DNA of 64,000 bases from Maribacter algarum (ex Zhang et al. 2020). Lineage in GTDB: Bacteria > Bacteroidota > Bacteroidia > Flavobacteriales > Flavobacteriaceae. This document shows positions 1 through 10,400 of the stretch, piece after piece (the first letter of the stretch is position 1; the number at the start of each line of letters is the position of its first letter). The stretch lies in assembly GCF_005885635.1 (NCBI RefSeq), contig NZ_VATY01000004.1, positions 186,001-250,000 on the forward strand, read 5' to 3'. The notes under the pieces are model-generated. The model saw only the letters and a program-made list of their open reading frames with translations. It was not told the origin of the DNA and ran no database searches. Made by a program: the position numbers and the translations under genes.

Positions 1-3000
1 ATCCATTATTACGAACCCAATTGACTCCTTGAAACAAATCTAGGTCATTATCCTGATCAATATCTCCGACTTGCAAATCCTCTCCCGTTGAAACGGCATT
101 TGGAATATCAACAAGAGACCATATTCCCGAAGTTGGATCAACCGTTGGAGTCAACATTTGCATTGGAGATCCGGTTGCTTCTGCTCCATTCCAATTTATT
201 GCCATTTGATACGGTCCTCCAACTGTAAATACTCCACCTGCAATGCCAGCTAAAAATGGTTCAGAATAGGTCGTGTTCCCCGAAGGGATATTAGAAAATA
301 CGGTAAAAACACCTGAGCCATTATTTTGAGCCCAAACCAAATCGGCTCCAGTATACGTGCCGGTTGTTCCTAATAAATCCATATCTCCATCACTATCAAA
401 ATCGTGAACCCATGCGACATTATTGAATGTGTTTCCAATAGTGTTTCTCACCCAATTTCCTGAAACCGAACCTGGGTTTTTGTACCACCAACCCCCAGTT
501 ACAATATCTTTTAATCCATCTCCATCCAAATCGTGTTCTGGGAAAGTATATACTGAACGATAGGGTAATGATGAAGTTTCAAGTTGTTTTACGGCCCACT
601 GATTCGGGAATGGACTAGAATTACACGTAACAGCACTTGTAACATTAACTGTCACCTCATCAAAAATTCCAGTGCCCGTATGGTTTATATTGAAAAGTTC
701 TAGTTTAATCGTATGACTTCCTAAGCCTAATCCTTCTATAGAAATTGGCTCATAACTATAATGCGGACCAACCATGACGTCATCTATAAAGTAATGCATA
801 TGTGTATTCCCTTCGGCAATTGTCCAATTATCAACGCTAAATGAAACATCAAAGTTCTGGTTTACATCATTTCCTTCGGAAGGTGCATTAATTGTAATCG
901 AGGCATTTGGATTTGTATCAAAAGTATTAGAAGGCAAAATCTCAATTGCCGAAACCTTTGGATTTTCCACTACCGAGGTGAACTCAATGGTTACAAATCC
1001 GTCTGTAACCGAAATATTATCAAATTCCTTTTGCAAGGCAGTTGCCGGTGAAACTTCACTAGAGATATCAAAGTCCGTTAATACCGGATTTCCTTCTATG
1101 GTAACATTAAAAATCCTACTACCAACGCCTCCAGTACCTCCATCAAGCAAACCGAAATACAACTCAGCAAAATGCAATCGGATATCATATTCTCCAGATT
1201 CCGAAACCGGAATGTTATAAGAGAAGTTGCCAAAACGTTCTGTTTGATAGATTGCATCATCACCAGTATTGGCAATTGCAGTACTATTAGTGAATAAACT
1301 CCCACCTGTTGCATACTGATCCGCATCAAAGTTGTTTGGAGTGGCGGATTCAGCAAGTCCCCCAGCATTAATTGCTATAGGGTCAAAAACAGATAAAGCG
1401 AGTACTTGAGGGGTTATAGATAAACCTGCTGTATTTACAATATTTTGAAGAGTTAATTGATATGTTGTTCCATTTGTTAGCTGATCATAACTTAATAGAA
1501 CTGACCTTCCATTTGATTGTAAAACTGCCGAAAGTACAGAAATACCATTATTGATAGAATAATTTGATAAACTCTCAGCGGACGCTTGAGAAATATATTC
1601 ATTAAAGTTTATTAAAGTCTGAGTCGTACTTAAACCAATAAATGATTCTATGTTTGGAGGAGAATTATCAATGGACACTCCAGCCCCAATAAATTCTACA
1701 TAGTTTAAATCAACAATATTTGGTCCAGACCCGTTGAACACAAAAAACAAATCGTTTTGCCCTCCCGGATCCACAAGGTTTGATTCTACATTTACCCAAT
1801 TACTGGGCCCACCAGTTGCTGGAACTGGTGTTGTAGCCAATAGAGTTCCTGTTTCACTTCCTAGTCGTAGCTCAATACTTCCACCTGATGCCGATGCTGC
1901 GACTTTGTACTTTACAGCGGTAATATTCTGAAGATTTCTTCCGGCAAAAGATATAAATCCTCCTGCATTTACTCGAAGTGCCTCTTGGCCTCCTTCAGTA
2001 GGGTCATTATTAGAGATTATGCTTGTTCCACCTTGTGTATCATAAAACTCCGCCTCTTTCCTTTTTGGGTGAAGTTGGAGTAAATCCCTTGATATCAAAC
2101 CGCCTGTGTCAGTATATTCCATTGAGATTGAAGCAAAAATATCCAATTCGCCATCGGTACCATGATTTGCATCTGCTTGTAGAGTCAAGGTTTGAGGGCA
2201 GCCATCCAAAGTGGATTCTGGATGTACATGATTTAGATGTCCAAAACCAGGTGTTAGTATTACCTGATTGCAATCAATTGATCCTTCCTCATTATCTTCT
2301 ACGATGATATCAATGTTTACATCATCTCCCCAATTAAAAAAACCACCATTCGCAGGGGAGTTAATAGAAAATTCTGCCAGATTATTTCCTGCATATATGG
2401 TAACATTTTTTATACTTTCACCATTAGTAGGGTTACCATCCTTTACTCTTAGTTGGGCATTAAAAGTTCCCGCTGTAGTATAGGTATAAGTAGGATTGGG
2501 TTCCGTAGAATCAATCGTACCATTGCTGTCAAAATCCCATTCGTATGTCAAAGGTGAATCTCCATCAGGATCGATTGTACCTGCACTTGAAAAATTGACC
2601 ACTAAGGGCAAATCCCCATTCGTAGGGGTAGCGCTAAGTTGTACAACTGGTGGACCATTTGAAACAATTCCTGTGAAATCGACTCGAATTAATTTTCCCG
2701 TGGGGCCTGAATCAGAGCCACAGCAGGGCACACCATAGGCTAAAATGTACATTTTGCCATCAGGACCTAGCTCCATATCTATGAAACCCTCAGTGGCTGT
2801 CGGAAATTCTGAAGGAGCAAATCTAGGAACGACTCCTATACTACTTGTATCTTCTACAATACTCCCATCAGGATTCAGGGTTACCACCCAAATTTTACTA
2901 GAATTGAAATCATAGAAAAAGAATTTTTCATCAAATTCAATAGGTAATCTTTGAGCATCTGGAAGACTATTGTCATAGTAGTATCTAAAACCTGCTAAAT

Positions 3001-4093
3001 AACTTTTATTATCAAAATCCATCCAAGCTGGTTGCGCTGCAGGAAGATTTACAGCCCCTGTATTAAAAACAGAAGTATTAACAGGTGCAAGTGGGTTGTT
3101 ATAAAAAGAAGGTAAGCCATTATATACGATTTGATATGGGTCATTGTTCTTTCCTAAAAAATAAGGCCAACCCGCATTCTCAGCATTTTTAGTCAGGTTT
3201 AATTCATCTCTTCCTGAGGGACCTAAAGAACTTGCGTTTGGTGCGTCAGGCCCTATATCACCCCAATAGAGCCAATCATTGGCCTGGTCATCAACAAAAA
3301 TCTTATAAGGGTTTCTTGCACCCATTACATATATTTCCGCCAAACCACCTGTGCCTCCAGGAAATAGATTACCAATTGGTATAGTGTAGGTGCCATTTGA
3401 TTGAGGAGTTATACGTAAAATTTTCCCACGTAAATCATTGGTATTCGAAGATGATTTCTCCGCTGTAGCTATATTATTATTTGCCGTATTTGTATTGGTA
3501 GAAGCAATTGCGGTATAGGTATTCGGATAAGTTGTGTTATCGCCAGTAGCGATGTATAAATTTCCCTGAGAATCGAAATCCATATCGCCGCCAGAATGAT
3601 ACTTGGCAACTCGATTTGTAGGCCACTGTAAAATGGTGATTTCTGAACTTAAATCAAGATTATCTCCATTCATCGTAAATCGAGAAACTCTATTGCCTTC
3701 AAAAGCACTACCAGCAGGTGAATAATATAGATAAATAAAATTGTTTGTTGAGAAATTAGGGTCAAAGGCTATTCCTAAAAGTCCATCTTCCAATTCGTGA
3801 AATACGGGGAGTGTACCTGCCGAAATTGGTACCCCTTCACTAGACTTATAAATTAAAAGCTCTCCATAACGATCAAGAATAAAAATACGGCCATCTGGTG
3901 CGAATTTAAAAGTGGTGGTATTAGATAATCCACTAGCTATTTCAACTTTTTGGAAGTCCGTGGGTAATTGTGCCTGTATGTGCTCAATAGAGGTTGAAAG
4001 GAACAATATCAATAGAAGAAAAGCTGTCCGTTTAAAAAATATAAGATGAAAGTTGGATTGTTTTGATAAACTTTTCACTAAAGTAATTCCCAT
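1..4093 (-). CDS. Giant secreted protein with sugar-dehydrogenase-like, PKD, malectin and FG-GAP domains (partial, runs off left edge)
   Basis: An uninterrupted reading frame starts at ATG 4093 and is still open at base 1, giving about 1364 residues with the C-terminus missing. The N-terminus has a hydrophobic signal segment ending near AQ. There follow a glucose/sorbosone-dehydrogenase-type propeller (motifs FAPDGRIFILDRYGE and YHSGGDMDFDSQGNLYI), a PKD domain (YEWDFDSNGT), a CBM6-like domain, an Ig-like linker, a malectin domain (YQTERFG, ending in VSAIEIL), and FG-GAP/VCBS repeats rich in DxDxDG calcium-loop motifs (DLDGDGLKDIVTGGWWYKNPG is typical). It aligns domain by domain with the N-terminal 1377 residues of the gene at 4430-11416, which lies just upstream in the direction of transcription, so the two are tandem duplicates. 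By analogy with that copy it is probably exported and T9SS-anchored, but its C-terminus is outside the window. The substrate is unknown; malectin and CBM6 folds suggest carbohydrate binding. Confidence 0.85.
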   Translation of the reverse strand, partial: MGITLVKSLSKQSNFHLIFFKRTAFLLLILFLSTSIEHIQAQLPTDFQKVEIASGLSNTTTFKFAPDGRIFILDRYGELLIYKSSEGVPISAGTLPVFHELEDGLLGIAFDPNFSTNNFIYLYYSPAGSAFEGNRVSRFTMNGDNLDLSSEITILQWPTNRVAKYHSGGDMDFDSQGNLYIATGDNTTYPNTYTAIASTNTNTANNNIATAEKSSSNTNDLRGKILRITPQSNGTYTIPIGNLFPGGTGGLAEIYVMGARNPYKIFVDDQANDWLYWGDIGPDAPNASSLGPSGRDELNLTKNAENAGWPYFLGKNNDPYQIVYNGLPSFYNNPLAPVNTSVFNTGAVNLPAAQPAWMDFDNKSYLAGFRYYYDNSLPDAQRLPIEFDEKFFFYDFNSSKIWVVTLNPDGSIVEDTSSIGVVPRFAPSEFPTATEGFIDMELGPDGKMYILAYGVPCCGSDSGPTGKLIRVDFTGIVSNGPPVVQLSATPTNGDLPLVVNFSSAGTIDPDGDSPLTYEWDFDSNGTIDSTEPNPTYTYTTAGTFNAQLRVKDGNPTNGESIKNVTIYAGNNLAEFSINSPANGGFFNWGDDVNIDIIVEDNEEGSIDCNQVILTPGFGHLNHVHPESTLDGCPQTLTLQADANHGTDGELDIFASISMEYTDTGGLISRDLLQLHPKRKEAEFYDTQGGTSIISNNDPTEGGQEALRVNAGGFISFAGRNLQNITAVKYKVAASASGGSIELRLGSETGTLLATTPVPATGGPSNWVNVESNLVDPGGQNDLFFVFNGSGPNIVDLNYVEFIGAGVSIDNSPPNIESFIGLSTTQTLINFNEYISQASAESLSNYSINNGISVLSAVLQSNGRSVLLSYDQLTNGTTYQLTLQNIVNTAGLSITPQVLALSVFDPIAINAGGLAESATPNNFDADQYATGGSLFTNSTAIANTGDDAIYQTERFGNFSYNIPVSESGEYDIRLHFAELYFGLLDGGTGGVGSRIFNVTIEGNPVLTDFDISSEVSPATALQKEFDNISVTDGFVTIEFTSVVENPKVSAIEILPSNTFDTNPNASITINAPSEGNDVNQNFDVSFSVDNWTIAEGNTHMHYFIDDVMVGPHYSYEPISIEGLGLGSHTIKLELFNINHTGTGIFDEVTVNVTSAVTCNSSPFPNQWAVKQLETSSLPYRSVYTFPEHDLDGDGLKDIVTGGWWYKNPGSVSGNWVRNTIGNTFNNVAWVHDFDSDGDMDLLGTTGTYTGADLVWAQNNGSGVFTVFSNIPSGNTTYSEPFLAGIAGGVFTVGGPYQMAINWNGAEATGSPMQMLTPTVDPTSGIWSLVDIPNAVSTGEDLQVGDIDQDNDLDLFQGVNWVRNNG

Positions 4094-4159
4094 AGTATAT
4101 TGTCTTAACACCATTAATTGATAAAATAACTTACAAAATAAGGGGAATCGATTACTCTG

Positions 4160-4188
4160 CAAAAATATCCCGTTTTAAGCCGCAACAA
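4160..4188 (-). promoter_or_regulatory. Bacteroidota-type promoter of the giant gene at 1-4093
   Basis: On the minus strand TTG (4188-4186) is followed after 18 bases by TATTTTTG (4167-4160). This matches the TTG-N17-23-TAnnTTTG pattern of Bacteroidota primary sigma-factor promoters. It lies 67 bases upstream of the start codon and 65 bases after the first box of the upstream two-box motif. Confidence 0.6.
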
Positions 4189-4202
4189 TTCGTTCAAGCG
4201 AT

Positions 4203-4240
4203 AAAATCCTTTATTTACGGGGCATAATCGGTGTAATACA
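4203..4240 (-). promoter_or_regulatory. Two-box direct-repeat regulatory motif (copy B, degenerate second box)
   Basis: The minus strand reads TGTATTACACCGATTA, and a weak second half-site about 21 bp later. The first box is nearly identical to the one upstream of the paralogous gene (11519-11555) and sits at the same distance (65 bp) from the TAnnTTTG box. Duplication of the whole gene with its promoter may explain the likeness. Confidence 0.5.
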
Positions 4241-4377
4241 ATCCAAAACTAAAACATAATCAAACAAGGGACTGCATTTGGAATTGACTATTTTATCTAA
4301 ATAGTCTTTAGTAGAATGAGTAGTTAAAAATAGCAATAATTTATTGTAATGTACTTAAATCCATAAATATTTGAACT

Positions 4378-4407
4378 AAAAAGGCTCCTTAATAGAGGAG
4401 CCTTTTT
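4378..4407 (-). terminator. Rho-independent terminator of the 2328-residue gene
   Basis: A perfect 12-bp inverted repeat (AAAAAGGCTCCT / AGGAGCCTTTTT) with a 6-base loop lies 22 bases downstream of the stop codon at 4430. Runs of A and T on either side make it potentially bidirectional. Confidence 0.85.
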
Positions 4408-4429
4408 GCGATATTGGTCATTTAGTACT

Positions 4430-7400
4430 TTAGTTTCTTATCCATAATTTTATAAGAGTTGGTTTGCCTTCACTCATGGCAATACGTACAAAATAGATTC
4501 CATCACCAAGTGTGGCGACTGGTAAGCGGTACACTCCATTTTGTTCAATTTCTTGAGCCAAATAGCCCCCGAGATAACGACCTCCGACATCATGCAAGGT
4601 TATATTCAAAACCCTCATATCCGTTGGTTGGTTAATGACCTGTATATGGGCAAATCCACCATCTGTTGGGTTTGGAGGGTTACTTTGTAGAATGATATCC
4701 ATCTTATCTGTAGGATCGTCAACCACGGTAATTGTAAGAGTTGCGGTATCAGTCAATCCTCCATCGTCGGTAACAGTCAACATAACTTCATAAGTACCTG
4801 ATACTTCATAAATTTTTTCTAAATCTGCTTCAGTTGAAGTAGTTCCATCTCCAAAATCCCATAGATAACTTGCAATTCCAATATTATCTGTTGAATTACT
4901 TCCCGTAAATGTCACTAGCAAACGTGGTGCTCCAGAAGTTGGTGTTGCTTCAGCAACCGCAACCGGTGCGTCACCCATACCACCTTCAGGTACAACTGTT
5001 ACGGTTACTTCGTCAAAAGCCATTTCACCTTCATCATCAGTCACTGACAGTCTAAAAACATACTCCCCTTCGACAAGATCACTTGCAGTTAGGTCAGCCG
5101 TATCAGCACCTGTCAATGTAGCTGTTCCTGGGCCGCTTTCTTGAGTCCATTGATATGTCAGCATACCTCCATCAGGATCCGACGCCATGCCATTTAGAAC
5201 AGTGCTGTTCGTTGGTAAGGTTATTGTTTGATCTGATCCTGCATTTACATCCGGTGGACGTGTTTCATATACACCAATACCCGAAATTTTTGGAAATTCA
5301 ACTACCGACGTTAATGTAATAGTCAGCATACCATCAGTTACAGGAACATTCGTTAAACTTTCTATTATGGCAGTAGCACTTCCTCCCGCAGCTGCAACGA
5401 TATCATAATTGCTAATTTGAGCTTCGTTTTCAACTTGAATATTAAATATTCGAGATCCTACTCCTCCAGCTTGACTTCCGACTCCATAGAACAACTCTGC
5501 AAAATGTAAATCGACATTGTAATTTCCATTTATTACCGGGATTTCATACACTAAAGTACCTGAAGTACTAAAACGCTCCGTCTGGTATAATTCGTCGTTT
5601 TCAGTATTTGCGATTGCTATTGCCTCTTCAAAAATCGAACCGCCCACGAAATATTGATCCGCTGTCCATTCTTGAGTATTGAAAGTGAACGCCGGTCCGC
5701 CAGAATTAATTAATAGGCTAGATGGTTCACTGGCTACGGTGATTGTAACCTCATCACTGCCCATATCATTTTCGTCGTCTATAGCTGTCAAACGAAAAAC
5801 ATAATCTCCCTCCACCAAATCACTAATATCTGGATCTTCAATAGTAGTGCTACTAAAAGTAGCTGTATTGGGACCACTTACCTGTGTCCAGATGTATGAA
5901 GCTATGGCACCACCATCCGGATCGGTAGCTGATCCATCCAATGTAAGACTATTATTAGGTAAGGTAATTGTGCGGTCATCACCAGCAAAAACCATTGGCG
6001 CATTACTTAAGCCTGGAACGACTACTTCAATACCAGAAATTTTTGGAAATTCAGTAACGCCTGTAAGTGTTATTGTTAAACTTCCATCATTTACGGTGAT
6101 ATCGGTAAAATTCTCTATAATAGCGGTTGCACTACCACCTGCCTCGGCAATAATATCATAATTAGTAAGTGTGCCTTGGCCACCCTCAATATCGACATTA
6201 AATATTCTAGATCCAACACCACCGCTCGATCCAGCCCCTGGAACTCCATAAAAAATTTCTGCAAAGTGTAAGTTTACATTATGATCTCCATTACTAACAG
6301 GTATTTCATAAATTAAATCTCCAGTGTGAAAACGTTCTGTTTGATATAACTGATCATTATCAGTATTAGCAATTGCAATGGCGTTTTCTACAATCGTTCC
6401 ATTAGTAAAGTACTGGTCTTCAGACCAAGTGGTTGAATTGAATGTATAAGTCGGTCCTCCAGAATTTATTCGAATTGCTGGGGACTGATTTGAAACCGTT
6501 ATGGTAGCCTCATCAAAACCTGTATCGGTCTCATCATCCGTTGCTGTCAATCTAAATACATAAACACCTTCAATCAAATCAGAGGCCACTAGAGTCTCAG
6601 TAGTGTCACCAGTTAAGGTAGCTGTACTTGGTCCACTTACTTGCGTCCATTGATAGGATACAATAGCACCTCCATCGGGATCGCTAGCCGAACCATTTAA
6701 TGTTGTATTGCCGGGCAAAACATCTTGATTAGGACCAGCATCCACTATGGGTTCGTCATCGGCCACCGGTACAGTTTGATTCTCGTAAATTCTTGGAAAA
6801 TTACGCAATTCAGAACCGACAAACCATCCGTTGGAAACTACATCTAAATCCCCGTCGTTATCCAAATCAGTTACTCGAGCACCATCATGGTGTTCCTGAC
6901 CAGGGATTCCGTCATTAATCACTTGTTTTATGAAGTTTCCACTATCACAAAGGTCGTTCTCAAAAACAATAAGCCTGTATTGACCCAACCATTCTCCAAC
7001 TACAATATCTTTATCCCCGTCGAAATCGATATCAGTGGCGAATACGCTCAAAGAACCCTTGACATCTGGGTCCAATACCCTTTTCGTCCATGGCTGAGTA
7101 GGGTCTGCAGGAGCTTCCCACCATGCAAATTCAAATCTTGCGGGATTTGAACCAGCTCCAAAACCTAACTGACCAACAACAGCATCTAAATCACCATCGC
7201 GATCAAAATCCGCTAGTTGAGCTCTGTCGGCGGTAGTCACATAGGAGATACCGGTGGAAATAGTCTCCCAAGTTCCTCCATTGTTGCGTATCCAATTCGT
7301 ACCTTGAAACAGATCTAAATCATTATCTTGATCAATATCTCCGGCTTGAATATCTTCACCTGTCGAAACAGCTCCCACCATATCAACAAGTGACCATGTA

Positions 7401-10400
7401 CCAGTAGTTGGATCCGTAGTCGGGGTCAACATTTGCATAGGTGAGCCCGAAGTTTCTGCGCCATTCCAGTTAATGGCCATTTGATATGGACCTCCAACAG
7501 AAAATACACCACCGGCAATACCAGCCAAGAAAGGTTCATTGTATGTAGTATTTCCTGAGGGAATATTTGTAAACACCGTAAAACCGCCTGACCCATCATT
7601 TTGAGCCCAAACTAAATCGGATCCTTGATAACCCAATGGGCTATTGCCATCATCAGTGGTTCCTAAAAGGTCAAGGTCACCATCTCCATCAAAATCATAT
7701 ACCCAGACAACATTATCGAAATCGGTGCCAATGGTGCTTCGAGCCCAAGTGCCTTGAATCGTACCTGGATTTTTATACCACCATCCGCCAGTAACAATAT
7801 CTTTTAAACCATCACCGTCAAAATCAAAATCTGCAAAAGTATAGACAGATACTTGAGGAAGTGAGGTGGTTTCTAACTGTTTTACTCCCCATTGATCTGG
7901 GAATGGTGTTGTGTTACACGTAATAGCCCCAGTTACATTTACCGTCACCTCATCAAAAATGCCTGTGCCTGTGTGGTCTGCATTAAATAATTCCAGCTTA
8001 ATGGTATGTGCACCTAAACTCAATCCGTCTATAGAAATAGGTTCATAACTGTAATACGGCCCAACCATCATATCATCAATATAATAATGCATGTGTGTAT
8101 CACCTTCGAGAATAGTCCAATTCTCAACTGTAAATGCCACTTCAAAAGGTTGATTGACATCCCAGCCATTAGATGGTGAAACAATCGTAATATCTGAACT
8201 AGAAGTATCGTCAAAAGTGTTTGGATTAAGAACTTCAAGAGCACTCACTTTTGGTGATTCTACTATCCCTGTAAATACAATACTTGCAGCCCCATCACTT
8301 ATTTGAACGTTATTAAACTCCTTTGTCAGTGCAGTAGCCGGATTAACCTCGCTTAAAATATCAAAATTAGTAAGTACTTGAATACCTTCAATACTCACAT
8401 TAAATATACGCGAACCTACGCCACCAGTTGAACCTCCACCTGGAAGACCATAATAAATTTCCGCAAAATGTAAACGAATATCGTATTCACTTGATGCTCC
8501 AACTGGGATTTCATAACCAAAGGTACCACCAGGACCAAAACGTTCTGTCTGATACAATGCGTCATCAGTTGTTCCTTCAATGGGCTCTGTTGTATCAAAA
8601 ACAGATCCCCCAGCATTGTAGTTGTCGGCGATAAAAGTTTCTCCACCAACGACCAGTTCACCCCCACCAGCGTTTACTCTTACACCATCAATAACCGAGA
8701 AAGAATATGTTCCTAAGGGAATTCCGAGGTTAGAAGTATTCTGAACATTTTGTACCGTTAATACATAACTGATATTTGAACTTAAAGCAGAGGTGGTTAA
8801 ATAAACAGTTCTGTCATCAACCTGTAAATTCACTGCCGAAATTGTAATACCATTATCAATTGAATAATTGGCCAAAGTTTCGGCACTTACTTCATTCAAA
8901 TATTCAGAAAATGTAACTGCTACCGTTGTCGGATTTACAACATTAACATTTTCAACTATTGGTGGTGAATTATCAGTTGAAATTCCAGCACCAATAAATT
9001 CGATATAATCTAAATCAAAAATATTTGACCCCGAGCCATTAAAAACAAAAAACAAATCATTCGTTCCTCCTGGGTCGGTTATAGGAGTTTCAATATAAAC
9101 CCAAGAACCAGGTCCCCCGGTCGCGGGAACTGGAGTTGTTACCAAAACACTCCCTGTTGGACTTCCTAATCTTAACTCAATTGTACCACCAGCACTATTG
9201 GCGGCAACTCTATATTTTACCGCAGTCATATTCAGAAGGTTTCTCCCATCAAGAGACATGTAACTTCCATCATTTACTCGAAGCGCTGATTGCCCACCTT
9301 CAAGTGGATCATTATTTGGTATAATCGTAGTTCCATTTTGGGAACTGAAAAATTCCGCTTCCTTTCTTTTGGGGTGTATTGTTATTAAGTCCCTGGAAAT
9401 CAAACCTCCAGGATCCGTATACTCTAAAGATATGGAGCCAAAAATATCTAATTGCCCTTCTGTACCATGATTATCGTCTGCTTCAATAGTGAGTACCTGT
9501 GGACAACCGTTTATTGAAGGTTCGGGATGTACGTGATTTAAATGCCCAAAGCCTGGCACAACTACCACATCATTGCAATCAACGGTTAATCCCTCATCTA
9601 CTACTTCAATATCAATATTCAAATCATCTCCCCAATTGAAGAGCCCCCCTACAACAGGAGAGTTAATTGTATAAGTTGCCAAATTGTTACCTGCATAAAT
9701 CGTAACATTTTTAATGCTCTGTCCATTTGTTGGATTGCCGTCATTCACCTTTACTTGCGCATTGAAAGTTCCAGCTGTAGTATAAGTATGGGTAGGATTA
9801 GGATCTGTAGAATCAACCGTACCGTTACTATCAAAATCCCACTCATACGTTAAAGGGGAATCTCCATCTGGATCGGTAGTACCTGCGGTCGAAAAATTAA
9901 CAACCAAAGGCAAGTTTCCATTTGTTGGAGTAGCACTAAGTTGTATTACCGGAGGGCTATTCGTTGTAATACCCGTATAATCAACTCTATAAAGTTTGCC
10001 CGATGGACCGGCATCACTACTACAACATGGAACACCATAAGCTAAAATGTACATTTTGCCATCTGGACCAAGTTCCATATCAATAAAGCCCTCTGTAGAG
10101 GCCGGGAATGTAGAAGGACCAAATTGAGGAACATTGCTAAATGAGGTTTCGCTGCCTAGATTCTGTACAACATTTCCATTGACGTCAAGGTTAATAACAT
10201 AGATTCGGCTTGTATTAAAATCGAAAAAGAAATAGGCGTCATCAAATTCGATTGGAAGTCTTTGTTGATCAGTTTGACCAGGGTCATAGTCATATCTAAA
10301 ACCTGACATTACACATTTAAAAAAACCACCAAATGATAAAAGAGAGGGTTGCGCCGGTGGAAGATCTGTCGCTCCTGTATTAAAAATTGAAGTATTTACT

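Larger units (their letters stand above)
4094..4429. other. Intergenic region between the two giant paralogues
   Basis: This 336-bp gap holds the terminator of the upstream gene (4378-4407), a two-box regulatory motif (4203-4240) and a likely promoter (-7 box 4160-4167) for the downstream minus-strand gene. No convincing small gene was seen. Confidence 0.7.

Noticed and set aside
978-1368. Short frames on both strands within the first 4 kb
   Set aside because: They are shadows of the giant minus-strand gene, whose frame stays open from 4093 to base 1.
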